Positions 33,044-43,330 of a DNA stretch of 64,000 nucleotides are shown piece by piece. Origin of the DNA: Pomphorhynchus laevis. Lineage: Eukaryota; Acanthocephala; Palaeacanthocephala; Echinorhynchida; Pomphorhynchidae. Location: contig WNNJ02001618.1 of assembly GCA_012934845.2 (NCBI GenBank), positions 1 through 64,000 of the forward strand, read 5' to 3'. The first letter of the stretch is position 1, and the number at the start of each line of letters is the position of its first letter. The translations under genes were made by a program, and so were the position numbers. The notes beneath the pieces are model-generated. The model had not been told where the DNA came from, did not search any database, and was given only the letters and a program-made list of their open reading frames with translations.

Positions 33044-33889
33044 ATGCAAATAAATAATAATCAAATGAACGAATACAATAATCTAATTTGTTGTCCAATC
33101 AAGGATAATGATAACTTGACGATAAAATTAAAAGGATCATCTCAACAGGGATTGGAGTTTGAATCGTCATCATTTATACTTAACAGCAATTCAACAATAC
33201 CAATGATGTCATTTACATCATATGATCCTAAATATGGGCTTGATTGCAATCCATCGAATGAATTTGCAAAATTTGCTTCTGGTTCTATCAACGAACCCGG
33301 TGCCGACGAATCTGCTGCGCCTTTCTTTGTATCATCGAGTAGTAACCAAGAAGAAACTATGATTGACAATGGTAAAACCGGAATTTCCACGATGAATTGC
33401 AGCCAATCTAGTGTTGCCGATCATACACCCGACAATTGTAATGATCATCTCAACCTGATCATTCATCAGTTACTCAACATGTGTGATGATCTTATACTAC
33501 CCGACAATGTTGTTGATGTTCAAGGTGTTGAGCATGATCAACATGACGACGCACCAGCGGCAGTACAAATGATAGTGACAACAAATACCACCAATCACTT
33601 AATTACGAATAAAAGTAGTAATATCGCATCAATTTTGAAGAGTTGCTCAAACATGGTTCGAAGAAATAACGAATTCATTACAACCGCCACCACCGCGGCC
33701 GCGAATACATCAACCGAATCGGAAGATAAGCGTCACAGCAACGCTCATGGATCGCATGAACATGATAGCGAAGAATATCAGCGATCACAAAGAAATAACT
33801 CTAAAAAGTACAGTAATAAGCCGGAGCTTACAAAATCCTTGCCGATCGGTGAGAATTTAGAATCTGATCATTCATTATACTTACTCTAA
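33044..33889 (+). CDS. Hypothetical Asn/Ser/Thr-rich protein or exon
   Basis: 281 codons, ATG at 33044, stop TAA at 33887-33889. The same frame is open upstream to 32927, through the end of the minisatellite. The product is hydrophilic with no signal peptide, membrane segment or domain I can name. It has poly-Asn and Ser-Ser tracts, an acidic stretch (GVEHDQHDDAP), an alanine/threonine run (TTATTAAANTSTES) and a His/Glu/Ser-rich basic tail (HGSHEHDSEEYQRSQRN). Such composition suits a disordered region of a regulatory or nuclear protein. It shares nothing with the retroelements around it, so it may be a host exon. It could also be a chance frame, but its length and lack of stops in A+T-rich DNA argue against that. 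Confidence 0.55.
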   Translation: MQINNNQMNEYNNLICCPIKDNDNLTIKLKGSSQQGLEFESSSFILNSNSTIPMMSFTSYDPKYGLDCNPSNEFAKFASGSINEPGADESAAPFFVSSSSNQEETMIDNGKTGISTMNCSQSSVADHTPDNCNDHLNLIIHQLLNMCDDLILPDNVVDVQGVEHDQHDDAPAAVQMIVTTNTTNHLITNKSSNIASILKSCSNMVRRNNEFITTATTAAANTSTESEDKRHSNAHGSHEHDSEEYQRSQRNNSKKYSNKPELTKSLPIGENLESDHSLYLL

Positions 33890-34159
33890 TTTGTAATAAT
33901 TATTTTTCAAACTTAAAAAAAATGTCCATTGTTAAAAAAAAATATGAAAAATTTGTTTAAGTATTTAACAAATTAGATAAGACAATTTTAATTTGATAAG
34001 ACAAATTAAAACAAGACAATTTTAGCTATAATAGATTTTAGCTATAATTGTTGTTGCCAAATTTTTAATCAAATGTAATGCTTTAAATTTCGATTTTTTA
34101 GATTCGTTTACTTATGCTGCTATTGTATGTTTACTAGTTATCAAACTTTTTCAAAACTT

Positions 34160-34228
34160 TTTTGTTTATGTTGTGGTCATGTAAGGTGCGCTGGCACGCA
34201 TTTGCCACGTTAAATAAATCTTTTTTCT
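34160..34228 (+). repeat. CR1/L2 LINE 3' tail, solo
   Basis: TGTTGTGGTCATGTAAGG then GCGCTGGCACGCATTTGCC and AATAAATC match the 3' tail of the LINE copies at 28.8 kb and 52.5 kb. No LINE body precedes it; 33890-34159 is plain A+T-rich sequence. Confidence 0.75.
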
Positions 34229-35010
34229 ATTAAAACAAGCAGATTGTTCACCTAATATCATAATATCATTAATCGCGCATTCCATCATGCCCGTCGCATC
34301 ATAAATGATCAAAGACAACGATCTGTAATTAAAAGAAAAAGTTCATCGAGGTCCCATTCTTCAACCAGAAGGCGCATTCCTTAATGTGTAGCAATCTCGG
34401 TCTATGTAGAGATGACATATTTCCCTTCACTCGTTCACTACCTAGGCTATCCAGTATGTTTAAACTATAACCAGAATTTGAATCGACCGGTGTTGTCTCC
34501 AATTTTTCATGCCTTCAGTGTAAGAATATATATGGGCCGAACAGGAAGACCGTTAGCTATCCGTGCCAACGAACACTCATATGTAATGAAGAGAACATTA
34601 CACGGACAGTGCACATCATATTGTGGCATTTCTCAACACATAGGTGTTAATAACCACTTAATTGACAATAACCTAATTACACCACTGAGGAAAGAAACTA
34701 ACGAAGCAAAGCGTAAAATTATCGAAGCTATGTATCTTGAGACTTTTAAAGATTGCATATAGTCTCTAACAATAAAGGATACATCTCATTAAAGCTTAGT
34801 TTAAACTTAGTTGTTAGAAATTTGTGTTTACCACCATCTGTACAAATGAACAATGGATGAACAATCAGTAGGGCGTATTTTAGATTTTTTTTGTACTTTC
34901 TAATTCCTTTTAATAATGTTTTATTTCTAGACCCTGAAGATGACGTGCCGTAGTGCCGTCGAAATATTGGATTCTTGTAATCAAATAAATATTCCTGTCG
35001 CTTTCGCCTT
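34229..35010 (+). mobile_element. PLE-B Penelope-like element, 3' half
   Basis: Begins within the thumb (KQADCSPNIIISLIAHSIMP equivalent at about 34232-34300) and reads through the GIY-YIG domain: 34412-34762 contains VCLNYNQNLNRPVL, YMGRTGRPLAIRANEHSYVM, CGISQHIGVNNHLID and NEAKRKIIEAMYLETF. The nuclease core YxGxTGRxLxxRxxEH is intact. The 3' UTR runs to about 35005 and contains a hammerhead-like core (34934-34964). The RT domain is missing. Confidence 0.82.
34934..34964 (+). ncRNA. Hammerhead-like core in the PLE-B 3' end
   Basis: CTGAAGA (34934-34940), then GACG (34942-34945) pairing with CGTC (34957-34960), then GAAA (34961-34964). This matches the hammerhead core CUGANGA-stem II-GAAA, and hammerhead motifs are known in Penelope-like elements. 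An unpaired T separates CTGAAGA from the stem, and I see no convincing stems I and III, so activity is doubtful. The same core is on the minus strand at 25160-25190. Confidence 0.4.
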
Positions 35011-36093
35011 TTTGTATTATAATTAGCAGCCCATTTCTACCTATATACTTCATTACATTAATTTCACCGAAAATTAAATTAATATTTGTTCTCCAATATG
35101 ATTCCCATTGTGCCGATTTGGTGAAAAATCAATACAATTTCGTGCTCATTAACTCAATCAAAGTTTTTATGAATCACATATGAATAGAGTGGATCTCGGT
35201 ATGATATCGGATGCTTTGTCCTAAAACTAATTTATGTGAAACCAACATACAATTTGGAGTTCATTCATCTCTTAAGTTTCAATAAAACTCTCTCTCTATG
35301 CCAACTAAATTCCCGTTTTGATATATGTTTTAAACATATGCTTAGAAACAGTAAGAGGATTTGCGATACTTTTGACGCATAAATTAATTTTGACTAGATA
35401 ACATTATCTACATTAAAGTCAAGTTTAAACTTGTTAATCCTGGAGTTTTAGCAGATTTTAAAATTAAAAAGCAATTATTAAAAACTGAAAAATATAACAA
35501 ATAATTTAATTAATTAAAATATATAATTTATATAATTTTAATTATTTGTATTTAATATAATAAATGATTTATATTCATTCGTTATTCAAACTTCTAATAA
35601 CAGAGCAAATTTGACGTAGTTAAAGAATAATGTTGTTACACATTGCTAACTTCTTTAATATAACTGGAAATAAACTAATATTTTTTAACGCTGGTTGTGA
35701 TAAAATAATTTTTAATCATGCTACTTGCGGAAAATATCGAAGTAAAAAATATTAAATTTACGTATTTCGTAAATTCTGGTACACAATTATAGTATAATTT
35801 ATAATATTATTCTAATTAAATAAAGTTAAAAACTTAAAATTTAAATGGATAGTTAAAAAATATATGAAATATATTTAAATTATATATTTTAATATATTTA
35901 AATCATCAGCAACAATTTATGCAAATCATTTATTAAAATCACATACACTGATTTATGCAATAATGCAATAATCCTATACACTAATCCTATAATGTCCAAT
36001 ACAGTAATAATGTTAATACACTAATCCTATAATGTCAAATATACAGATATTTATGATTTACTATATGATTATTGTGATATAAACATGAAATAA
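35011..36093. other. No gene seen
   Basis: A+T-rich sequence without recognised retroelement motifs or long frames. A short tandem duplication of ACACTAATCCTATAATGTC lies at about 35975-36040. Confidence 0.55.
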
Positions 36094-36414
36094 TGTGCTA
36101 ATCTACTTAAGAGTGCGTTCCATAAACTCCAACATATCAACCAATTACAAAGTGAAAGTAGACTTAATGGTGACGACAATTTACTAAAAACATGCATCAT
36201 TAATGACCCTTCAAGCTGTTCCTCAAATATAACAAATAGCCGCGGCGATTCGTCAAAAAGACATAATCGAAAACCTAGCAGATTGTCAAGATCTAACTCG
36301 GAGCGTGTAAGAGGACTAGAACCAGCGATTAACCGACGAAATGAGTCAAGTAACCTAATGAGTATCAAACGATCGAGGGATAAATTTCCGTTGACCAGCA
36401 TCACCAATTTATAA
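36094..36414 (+). CDS. Hypothetical Ser/Arg/Asn-rich exon-like frame
   Basis: An open frame of 106 codons between TAA stops at 36091 and 36412, without an early ATG. The translation is hydrophilic and basic: HKLQHINQLQSESRLNGDDN, then SSCSSNITNSRGDSSKRHNR, SRLSRSNSERVRGL and MSIKRSRDKFPLT. There is no stop in A+T-rich DNA, and the composition resembles the disordered tail of a host protein. ACTTAAG|AG near 36110 could serve as a splice acceptor, making this a terminal exon. It might belong with the 33.0-kb frame, but nothing proves that. Not recognised. Confidence 0.4.
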   Translation, partial: CANLLKSAFHKLQHINQLQSESRLNGDDNLLKTCIINDPSSCSSNITNSRGDSSKRHNRKPSRLSRSNSERVRGLEPAINRRNESSNLMSIKRSRDKFPLTSITNL

Positions 36415-36589
36415 AATACAAATAAGATACGACATCAACTAAATTTCACAAAAGGTGAAATTTATCCATTACGAACATTTTTGAAGTATTTCTGAAAATA
36501 TAAACTGTGCGTTTTCTGATAAAACTAAAAATGTATATTATATTATTAGGCTTTGAAAATATCATGTCATAAATGATTTCAAATAATCA

Positions 36590-36965
36590 GATCAGATAAC
36601 TGAGTCTACGTATTTTATACTATATAAAATATGCAATAAAGATAAATAATATTCACAATAAAGTTAAATAATAAATAATTATAAGATTTTATGCAATATA
36701 TATTTATATTATGTAAAAATTTAAAAATAAAATTTAAAATAAAAGTCAATTTTTATGAATTGGATAATAAATAACAGGCAATGTATAAAACAAGATTAGA
36801 GGTAATCAGGAGGAAATGCCATGTTATCAGGTTTTGGCCACAATTCTTTGACCCAGAATAGCAACGGAGTCAAATACATGTTAATGACCTATTTCCTCTA
36901 ATGAAATTTGATTATCTAGTGTAACTTATTCTAATTAAAAGTACATTATTTATTATCCATTTGTT
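36590..36965 (-). repeat. F1 3' end, diverged solo copy
   Basis: Begins CAGATAACTGAGTCTACG and continues through AATTGGATAATAAATAACAG, GAGGTAATCAGGAGGAAATG and the hairpin remnants to TCCATTTG. A second, shorter end (ATAACTCAGTCTATG) lies at about 37015-37090. Confidence 0.72.
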
Positions 36966-37090
36966 GATATTAAATGTCAGAGTTGATTAAATTTTTAATC
37001 ATAAATGATTTCAAGTAATCATATCAGATAACTCAGTCTATGTACTTTTTATCAAGTTAAAATAAAAATTAAAATTTTAAAACCAAATAA

Positions 37091-37334
37091 TTAACCAAAT
37101 AATATAATTGAATGGGTCGCCCGCAAATGGGCCCATATTATTACTTAGATAACGTTTAATAAAAAGTAGGGGATCATTGGGCTTCGGAATCAAGATTGCA
37201 TAAGACTCCTCCTGACGCATGCTGAATTCCCCAGCTATATTACAGCACTTATGCGCTGTAGGAAATGGGATTTTGTCTGGGCGTCGTTTGTAGCTAGCCT
37301 CAGTCGCTTCCCAATTAGTTCAAAGAGGGCGGTG
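37091..37334. other. Short unassigned stretch
   Basis: No motif recognised. It includes a short stretch (AATGGGTCGCCCGCAAATGG) that recalls the GGGCCTATTTGCGGG seen at the RLE-A 3' end near 63.27 kb, so it may be retroelement tail sequence. Confidence 0.35.
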
Positions 37335-39480
37335 GCTTAAAATCCTAAGGCGCCGATTGACTCGACAGCTACTGGGACGAAGCTGCAATATGAAGGATCC
37401 AGACATGTATATTTGATCCATTTCCTGCGTTCAACTTCCGTGGCCAGAGTTCCAGCACCTGCTGCAGAACAATCTACGTGAGACGGAGATAGGGTGTTCA
37501 CGCAAGTATGGTTCCATACTGGTAGACGTTCACAGTCCCATGGTACTAAAGTGGCCCTATCTGGTCTCTTACCGTCAGTTCGGGACATACCACAGGGCTC
37601 CACGGAGCAGGGGTAAGCCGCTGCTGATAAATCTGCCTTTATTATTCCATCCACTTGGGCATGTCGGAAGTGGCGGCCGATAGACCTTTTGCAGTCTAAC
37701 CCATGCCGGCCTAGTCTATCTACAATTGTGCAATCCCAAACGAAGGCCAATTGAGATGCGAATTCTCTCGTCGCCTAATCTTGTTCCGGTTGCCGCGTTT
37801 GGTATTGCTTGTAGGAATGCTCCTGCAGCTGGTGCGGTCCGCGGCCAGTAATCGTGCTCTTTCTGTTATGTTTGGGGCAGAGTCTGATAGGTGCTTGAAT
37901 ATTAGCTTTTGAATCGGGGCACTCCAAGATTTCTAACGCTCTAGATTATCAGGATGATCGGATACGAGTCTCAATAACCACCTCGACCTTCCCAGCTCGA
38001 ATTCGGGGTCTGTATGGGAAAAAGCGGGGCAGTGTGCCAACAGTCGCTCGACCAACCCCTGTGTTGTGGATACCGATGACAGGAATGCTGGAAGGGCAGT
38101 ATTGACGGCTGACGCAATCCCTAGACCACCAAGGGCGATCGGGAAGGTCGCCTGTGTCCAGGCTTGTTCGTCAATGCTAACATTTAACAGTGACTCCAGA
38201 GAAGATCGAAGGACTGCGTCAAAACTTGAAAGGCCTGCACGTAAAAAGGCGGGTGATGTACGAAGCAAATACGATAACTTCGTTCCTCCCATGCAGTGCC
38301 GCAACAAATAAAGACTGTCATGTCTTGCGAGGAATAAAAGTCTAGTACTCATCTTTGTTAAGCTAGAAGTCGCTCTGTCTAATAATCCATCGATATTGGC
38401 CTCATCGCTAGTAGAAGAACCCGGCAACGTAGAACGTTCGACTGATACTCGTTTTGATCCTGGTAGTGACAGCAAAATGGAATTAGCCACATTCTGGTTA
38501 TTAGTAATGACCTCACATTTATCTTCATTCAAAACATGTCCTAGCTCAAGTCCTCCTTCGCGAATACGACGAATGTCATCATTTAGAGTGGCTACATCCC
38601 CGGATAAGGTGGCGTCGTCTCAGTACCATATATTTAGTGGGCTATGTAATGTCTTACTTAGCCCTATAACCGCCAAGGAAAATAGCATTGGTCCCAGAGG
38701 GTTCCCTGGCTGTACTCCCTCCTGTGAAAGTGGGATATTCGGGCCGTGAAATAACCAAGAAGTTTCGTTATAACTTGATTGCACAAAGCTGGAAATGGCA
38801 GGGATATAACGGTACGCAGCAGCGAGTAACGATGATCGTTTGATGCAATTAAAAGTATTTCGAAAATTCAGCTTCAGCAGAGCGTTCTGTCCGTGCATTA
38901 GTCTAAGATGGGCTCTGCAAGCATGTACAGCGGCTTCAGCACCTGACGGCACTCCGACACCAACTTGAAAGGGAGACAGGACAGCAACGGCCTCACCAGT
39001 AGCCCGACGACATGCTATTTTGGCCACCATTCTGCGTAAGGTGTTACCAATTGCTATTGGGCGAAGTCCGCCATCGGTTTTTTTGAGCGCAATCAACTTA
39101 GCTCCAAAGAAAATTGGTCTAAAGCACAGTGGGACGCTGCCGTTTAGGACCATGGACGAGAAATTAGACAAAGCCGTTAGGAGATCTTGTCCCGCAGCGG
39201 CACAGCCCGGTCCGGTAAGATCCTTCAAATGGATCGGGCTCAGACCATCGGGTCCTCCTGATGCATGGTTAGCAAAGGAGCTTATTGATTTTATAATCTC
39301 CTCCTAGACCACTTGTGGACAGCCTGTTAATGTATCCTGTGAAATGGGCAAAGACGAATCATTACTGGCTGAGCAAAGACTGGGTGGGTGCAAATGCTGT
39401 AAAATAAGAGAGGTATCTTCATCGCAAGGGGCGAAAGTATCCTCACACATTGCTAGTCTCATGGCGCCGCGTGCATCCCC
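37335..39480 (-). pseudogene. RLE-B non-LTR retrotransposon, RT plus endonuclease
   Basis: From about 39470: SFANHASGGPDGLSPIHLKD (before motif 1), then 39228-38620 with GGLRPIAIGNTLRRMVAKIA, SPFQVGVGVPSGAEAAVHAC, ALLKLNFRNTFNCIKRSSLL (motif A, with Asn in place of Asp) and EGVQPGNPLGPMLFSLAV. The catalytic box reads WY, stop (TGA), DDATLSGD. 38532-37933 is the thumb (LRHCMGGTKLSYLLRTSPAF, LGGLGIASAVN). 37750-37337 is the nuclease: RHGLDC, EPCGMSRTDGKRPDRATLVP, VWNHTCVNTL and ATEVERRKWIKYTC. The usual VWD aspartate is Asn here. RT and nuclease are both inactivated. Confidence 0.83.
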
Positions 39481-39514
39481 GAGCTAATTTTTTCGGAAAT
39501 CTTGCGGCATTATT

Positions 39515-39877
39515 TAAACAATCTATAGTTTAATAAAGTTGTATTATATGTTAATTATTGTCATTTCACATTAAACGAGCCGTGCTCATTCAACATATAT
39601 TTCATTTTAGGCGATTCTTAAAAATAACTTATCGGATTTTGATGAAAAATCTGTTAATTTGTAGAAATTTTAACTTCTTAAAACATTAAAAATGCTTAAA
39701 TATCTATACTTTTTGAAATTTTTTTATCAAATTTGTTTGGATAGTAACGATTTGTGAATTAGCAGACATTTGTTTTTCTCTTTATTCCGTCCAGGCCTTA
39801 GCAATTGTTCTTTTCATTTCATCATCACCTTCGTCATACATTTTTCGCATCAGATCTATCGAACCATCGCCCGGGTC
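39515..39877 (-). pseudogene. CACYBP: CACYBP 3'-end duplicate
   Basis: Nearly identical to 46915-47277: 243 bp of 3' UTR plus the last ~40 codons (MRKMYDEGDDEMKRTIAKAW). The Ser codon TCA of TESRE is TAA here (39782-39784), and the normal stop has become TCA. The match breaks off at CGCCCGGGTC, and RLE-A RT sequence starts directly after it on the plus strand. A dead partial duplicate. Confidence 0.88.
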
Positions 39878-41240
39878 CTAAAGTCTCAAGTTCCAAATGT
39901 GTTACATCGTTGGTTTGCGAATGATGCAACTTGCGTGGGAAGCTGTGCAGATATCTTTGAACTATGGAATCTTCTAGTTGAATGCGGACCAGCATTTGGT
40001 TATATAGTAAATTCTCAAAAATGTAAAATATTACATTTATACATTATATTAAATAGTACATCCGGAAAATATTAATGAAGTCAGAAAAGCATTTGACGGT
40101 ACTGATGTCGAAGAGTGTGCGGAAGGAGGAAAAATCCTCGGATCATTTGTAGGTCAGGAAACCTTTGTTGAACGAAGTGTAACTGGGAAAATTACCGGAT
40201 GGGTAGACGAAATCTACAAGCTTTGTAAGATTTTACCCATTGATGCTCAAATAGGCTATGCTGCATTAAGCCAAGCACTTCAATTTCGTTGGGCACACCT
40301 ATTAAGAACAACACCAGTCATTAATAGGATTTGGCAACCTCTGGTTGATTGTTTACAGAATGATTTTATACCAAAGCTGTTTGAATTGGATAAGGGAATA
40401 AAAGAGCTCATTGTAGTAGCTTCTCTTCCATTCAGCCATGGAAGGCTTGGTGTACTCAATCCCCTAGAGATGGCGGAGTCCAATTAAAGCTTATCCTTGG
40501 AGCAATGTCAACCGTTTTTGGACAATTTTGTTGGTGAAGAATTGGAAATTTTGGAATTGAAACTTTTATCGAGCATAAAATTAGCTAAATATCAACATCA
40601 TAACTACAAAAGACTTTTATTTTTACTATGAGTAAGTGAAAGATGGAAGACTATTCTAGAGTACGCAGGTGATAAATGAGCTTCCTTATGGCTTACGAAT
40701 CGATGTTTTGGCAGACTGGATTTTCGTATGTCTACAGATACCTTTAGAGATGATCTGATTGCGAGATATGGAGTTGAAGTGAATGAGGTTATCACCAAAT
40801 GCTGCTGTGGGTAGCCGTTGACAAACATACATGCTCTTTCATGTTAGACTAATGGAATTCCTACAATTAAGCATAATATTGTTCGTGATATAGTCGCGGA
40901 CGCAATCAAGAAAGTATCCTATCACGTGATTGTATAGCTAAAGTTGTCGTATGTGAATGATGAGGTATTGTTTGAACATCGCACAACTACCCGTGCAAGA
41001 GAGGCTCGTCTAGATATTGCTTTCAGCAGTACTGATCACGGAAATCTGGAGCGGTCCTTTTTGGACATCTGTATTTTTAACTGTCATGCTCCTTCCTATA
41101 TATCAGAACCATCTGCTGCTATAATTATCACCAACCTAGAAAGATGGCAAAATATGCAGAACGCATTTCGAAGATAGAAAAAGCAGTGTTTCATCCGCTT
41201 ATACTGACTACCAGTGGTGGAATTGGATGTGAAGCACACA
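39878..41240 (+). pseudogene. RLE-A retrotransposon, RT catalytic box to mid-endonuclease
   Basis: Starts at HRWFANDATCVGSCADIFEL (the WYADD box with Asn for the first Asp), then GPAFGYIVNSQKCKI, ILGSFVGQETFVERSV, LQFRWAHLLRTTPVINRIWQ and SLPFSHGRLGVLNP (thumb). Degraded sequence follows with AGDK/YGVEVNEVITKCCC. The endonuclease core is at 40944-41177: EARLDIAFSSTDHGN and ERSFLDICIFNCHAPSY. Stops and frameshifts are frequent. It is interrupted at 41241 by an antisense F1 insertion and continues at 43067. Confidence 0.8.
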
Positions 41241-43066
41241 AATTAAATCAGCTAACTGAGTCTACGTATTTAATATAATTAAAAACAAAACAAAACATAA
41301 TAATGCTAAATCAAAATTTAAGAATTAAATATTAAAATTAATAATTGTTTTTAGATTTTCTATTATTTATATCAAGTTAAAATAAAAAATTGAAATTTAA
41401 AAAGTCATTTTTATGAATTGACTAATAAAAAACAGACGTTGTATCAGAATAAGAATTAGAGGTCATCAGGAGGAACTGCTATGCTATCAGGTTTCGGGCC
41501 CTAACCCCTCTACCTAACATAGCAGCGGGCCAAATACATGCTAATGATGTATTTCTTCTGAAATAACTATCTAGTATCTTATTCTAATATAAAGTATATT
41601 ATTTATTATCCATCCATAAAAATTTGCCACTTAAGAGTTTAAATTTATTCTTTATATTATTGTGTTGATTTATATATTTTACTATTTTCTTCTTGATGTT
41701 ATTTTTATAGTAACCTAGTTTAAAATATTTATCTATTAAATTATTTAAATGATTTTGAAGAAAGCCAATATCATTACATATTGCTGCAATTCTTAAAATT
41801 TCATTATTTAATGTATTATATTATATATTATATGGTATGCATGAATGCTCATGCAAAAATATGTTTGAAATAAATATAATACAAAATGTTAAAATATGTA
41901 TCTATTAAATTATTTAAATATTCTAATATCATTACATATTGTTGCAATTCTTAAAATTTCATTATTTAATGTATTATATTTTATATTATATGGTATGCAT
42001 GAATGCTCATGCAAAAATATGTTTCTTGTAAATTTAAATATGTCATCTTTACGATATAAATTAATAGTAGTTTTAGTTAATGTTAATTTAATGTTCATAT
42101 CTTGATATATACCTTCTTTATCATTAATATTGGTTTTATTAAGGAAAAGGCTACCTAGATAAATTTGTTCGCTTATTGAATAAAAATTGTTAGAGTTAAA
42201 TACACATATATCATAAATATATTGAAACATATTTCATATATTTGTAAACGTTAGATTTAGTTTTTACAGAATTATGAACAAATTCATATTCTATAAAGCT
42301 TAAAAACAAGTCAGCTATAATCGGGCTACTATTACCACCCATTGGAACACCTTTTACCTGTCTAAATATAGATGTCCCTACTTTTAAATAATTTTGATTT
42401 ATCCAAATATCGAAGGATTCTATTAATTCAATTTTATCCATATATTTATATTTACTTGATGGTTTAATTTTTGTTAGATAGGCGTTATAATTATTATAAC
42501 ATATATGTGTATATCTTTTTCCGAATATAAGATTAATTAATTTTACTAACGCTTCTTTAATATCTACTAAATCTAGATTTGTATAAAGCGTACTAAAATC
42601 GTATGTATTTATATTTTAAAAATTTATTCCTTTTGTCTGTTCTAAAAATTCTTTTGTAGAATTAATACTGAAATAGTGTTTTATACCAGTATTAATTTCG
42701 ATTACCTTGCAATATTTTTTAAAATGTGCTTTAATTACTTTAAGTATTTTATTCATATAGACAGAAAGTGGTTTTAATGTACATTTAAACGCACTACATA
42801 TGAACCTAGGTTTTATTGGATTTTTATGTAATTTTGGATTCCAATATAATATAGGTATAGTTTTATTATCTAATTCAAACTTTATACCCTTTTTATCCAT
42901 TATAGAACAGACTTGTAATAATTGTTTCTAAACTCAACTCACTACGTTCATATGTTGGATTTACATTTAAATCATTAGAATTAACCCCTTTCATTAGTAT
43001 ATCATAATAAAGCTTTTTGCATATGAAGACAAAGTTATTACTAGCTTTATCAATAGTTTAGTCTTA
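41241..43066 (-). mobile_element. F1 retroelement copy inserted in RLE-A
   Basis: 3' end at 41245 (AAATCAGCTAACTGAGTCTA), both 3' UTR hairpins at about 41480-41560, then RT on the minus strand. The C-terminal region is duplicated (41690-41865 and 41880-42010). 42441-42211 holds FRQVKGVPMGGNSSPIIADL, 42230 onward a degraded YIYDI in place of YIDDI, and 42900-42616 holds ILYWNPKLHKNPIKPRFICS and IKHYFSINSTKEFLEQTKG. The 5' end is at about 43066, inside KASNNFVF. Antisense to its host element. Confidence 0.85.
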
Positions 43067-43330
43067 CAAAACATTTCCCGCAAGAGAGCCACACGAGAAA
43101 ATATTGACTATGCTATATGCATATATCAAATGAAAACAAAGATTGCAATAGCAATAGCCAAAACATCATCTTTTTGTCCACGACGAAATCGTGTAAAGTT
43201 GGATTTCGCGGATTAGGTTTGAGTGAAAACAACGAAAAGAATTGATTAAAAACAAATGTATATATACCCAAACTTTAAAACTTTGCACATTTTTATTTCT
43301 GTAAAAATAAATTTTTCTTTCAAAAAAAAA
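43067..43330 (+). pseudogene. RLE-A C-terminus and 3' end, continuation of 39878-41240
   Basis: Reads RATRENIDYAICIYQMKTKI then AIAIAKTSSFC, the same C-terminal block as MARIRSRLYMSLAKSASMCL in the 62-kb element. It ends LDFAD at 43216. The 3' UTR ends in an A-run at 43321-43330, after which F1 sequence begins. Confidence 0.72.
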
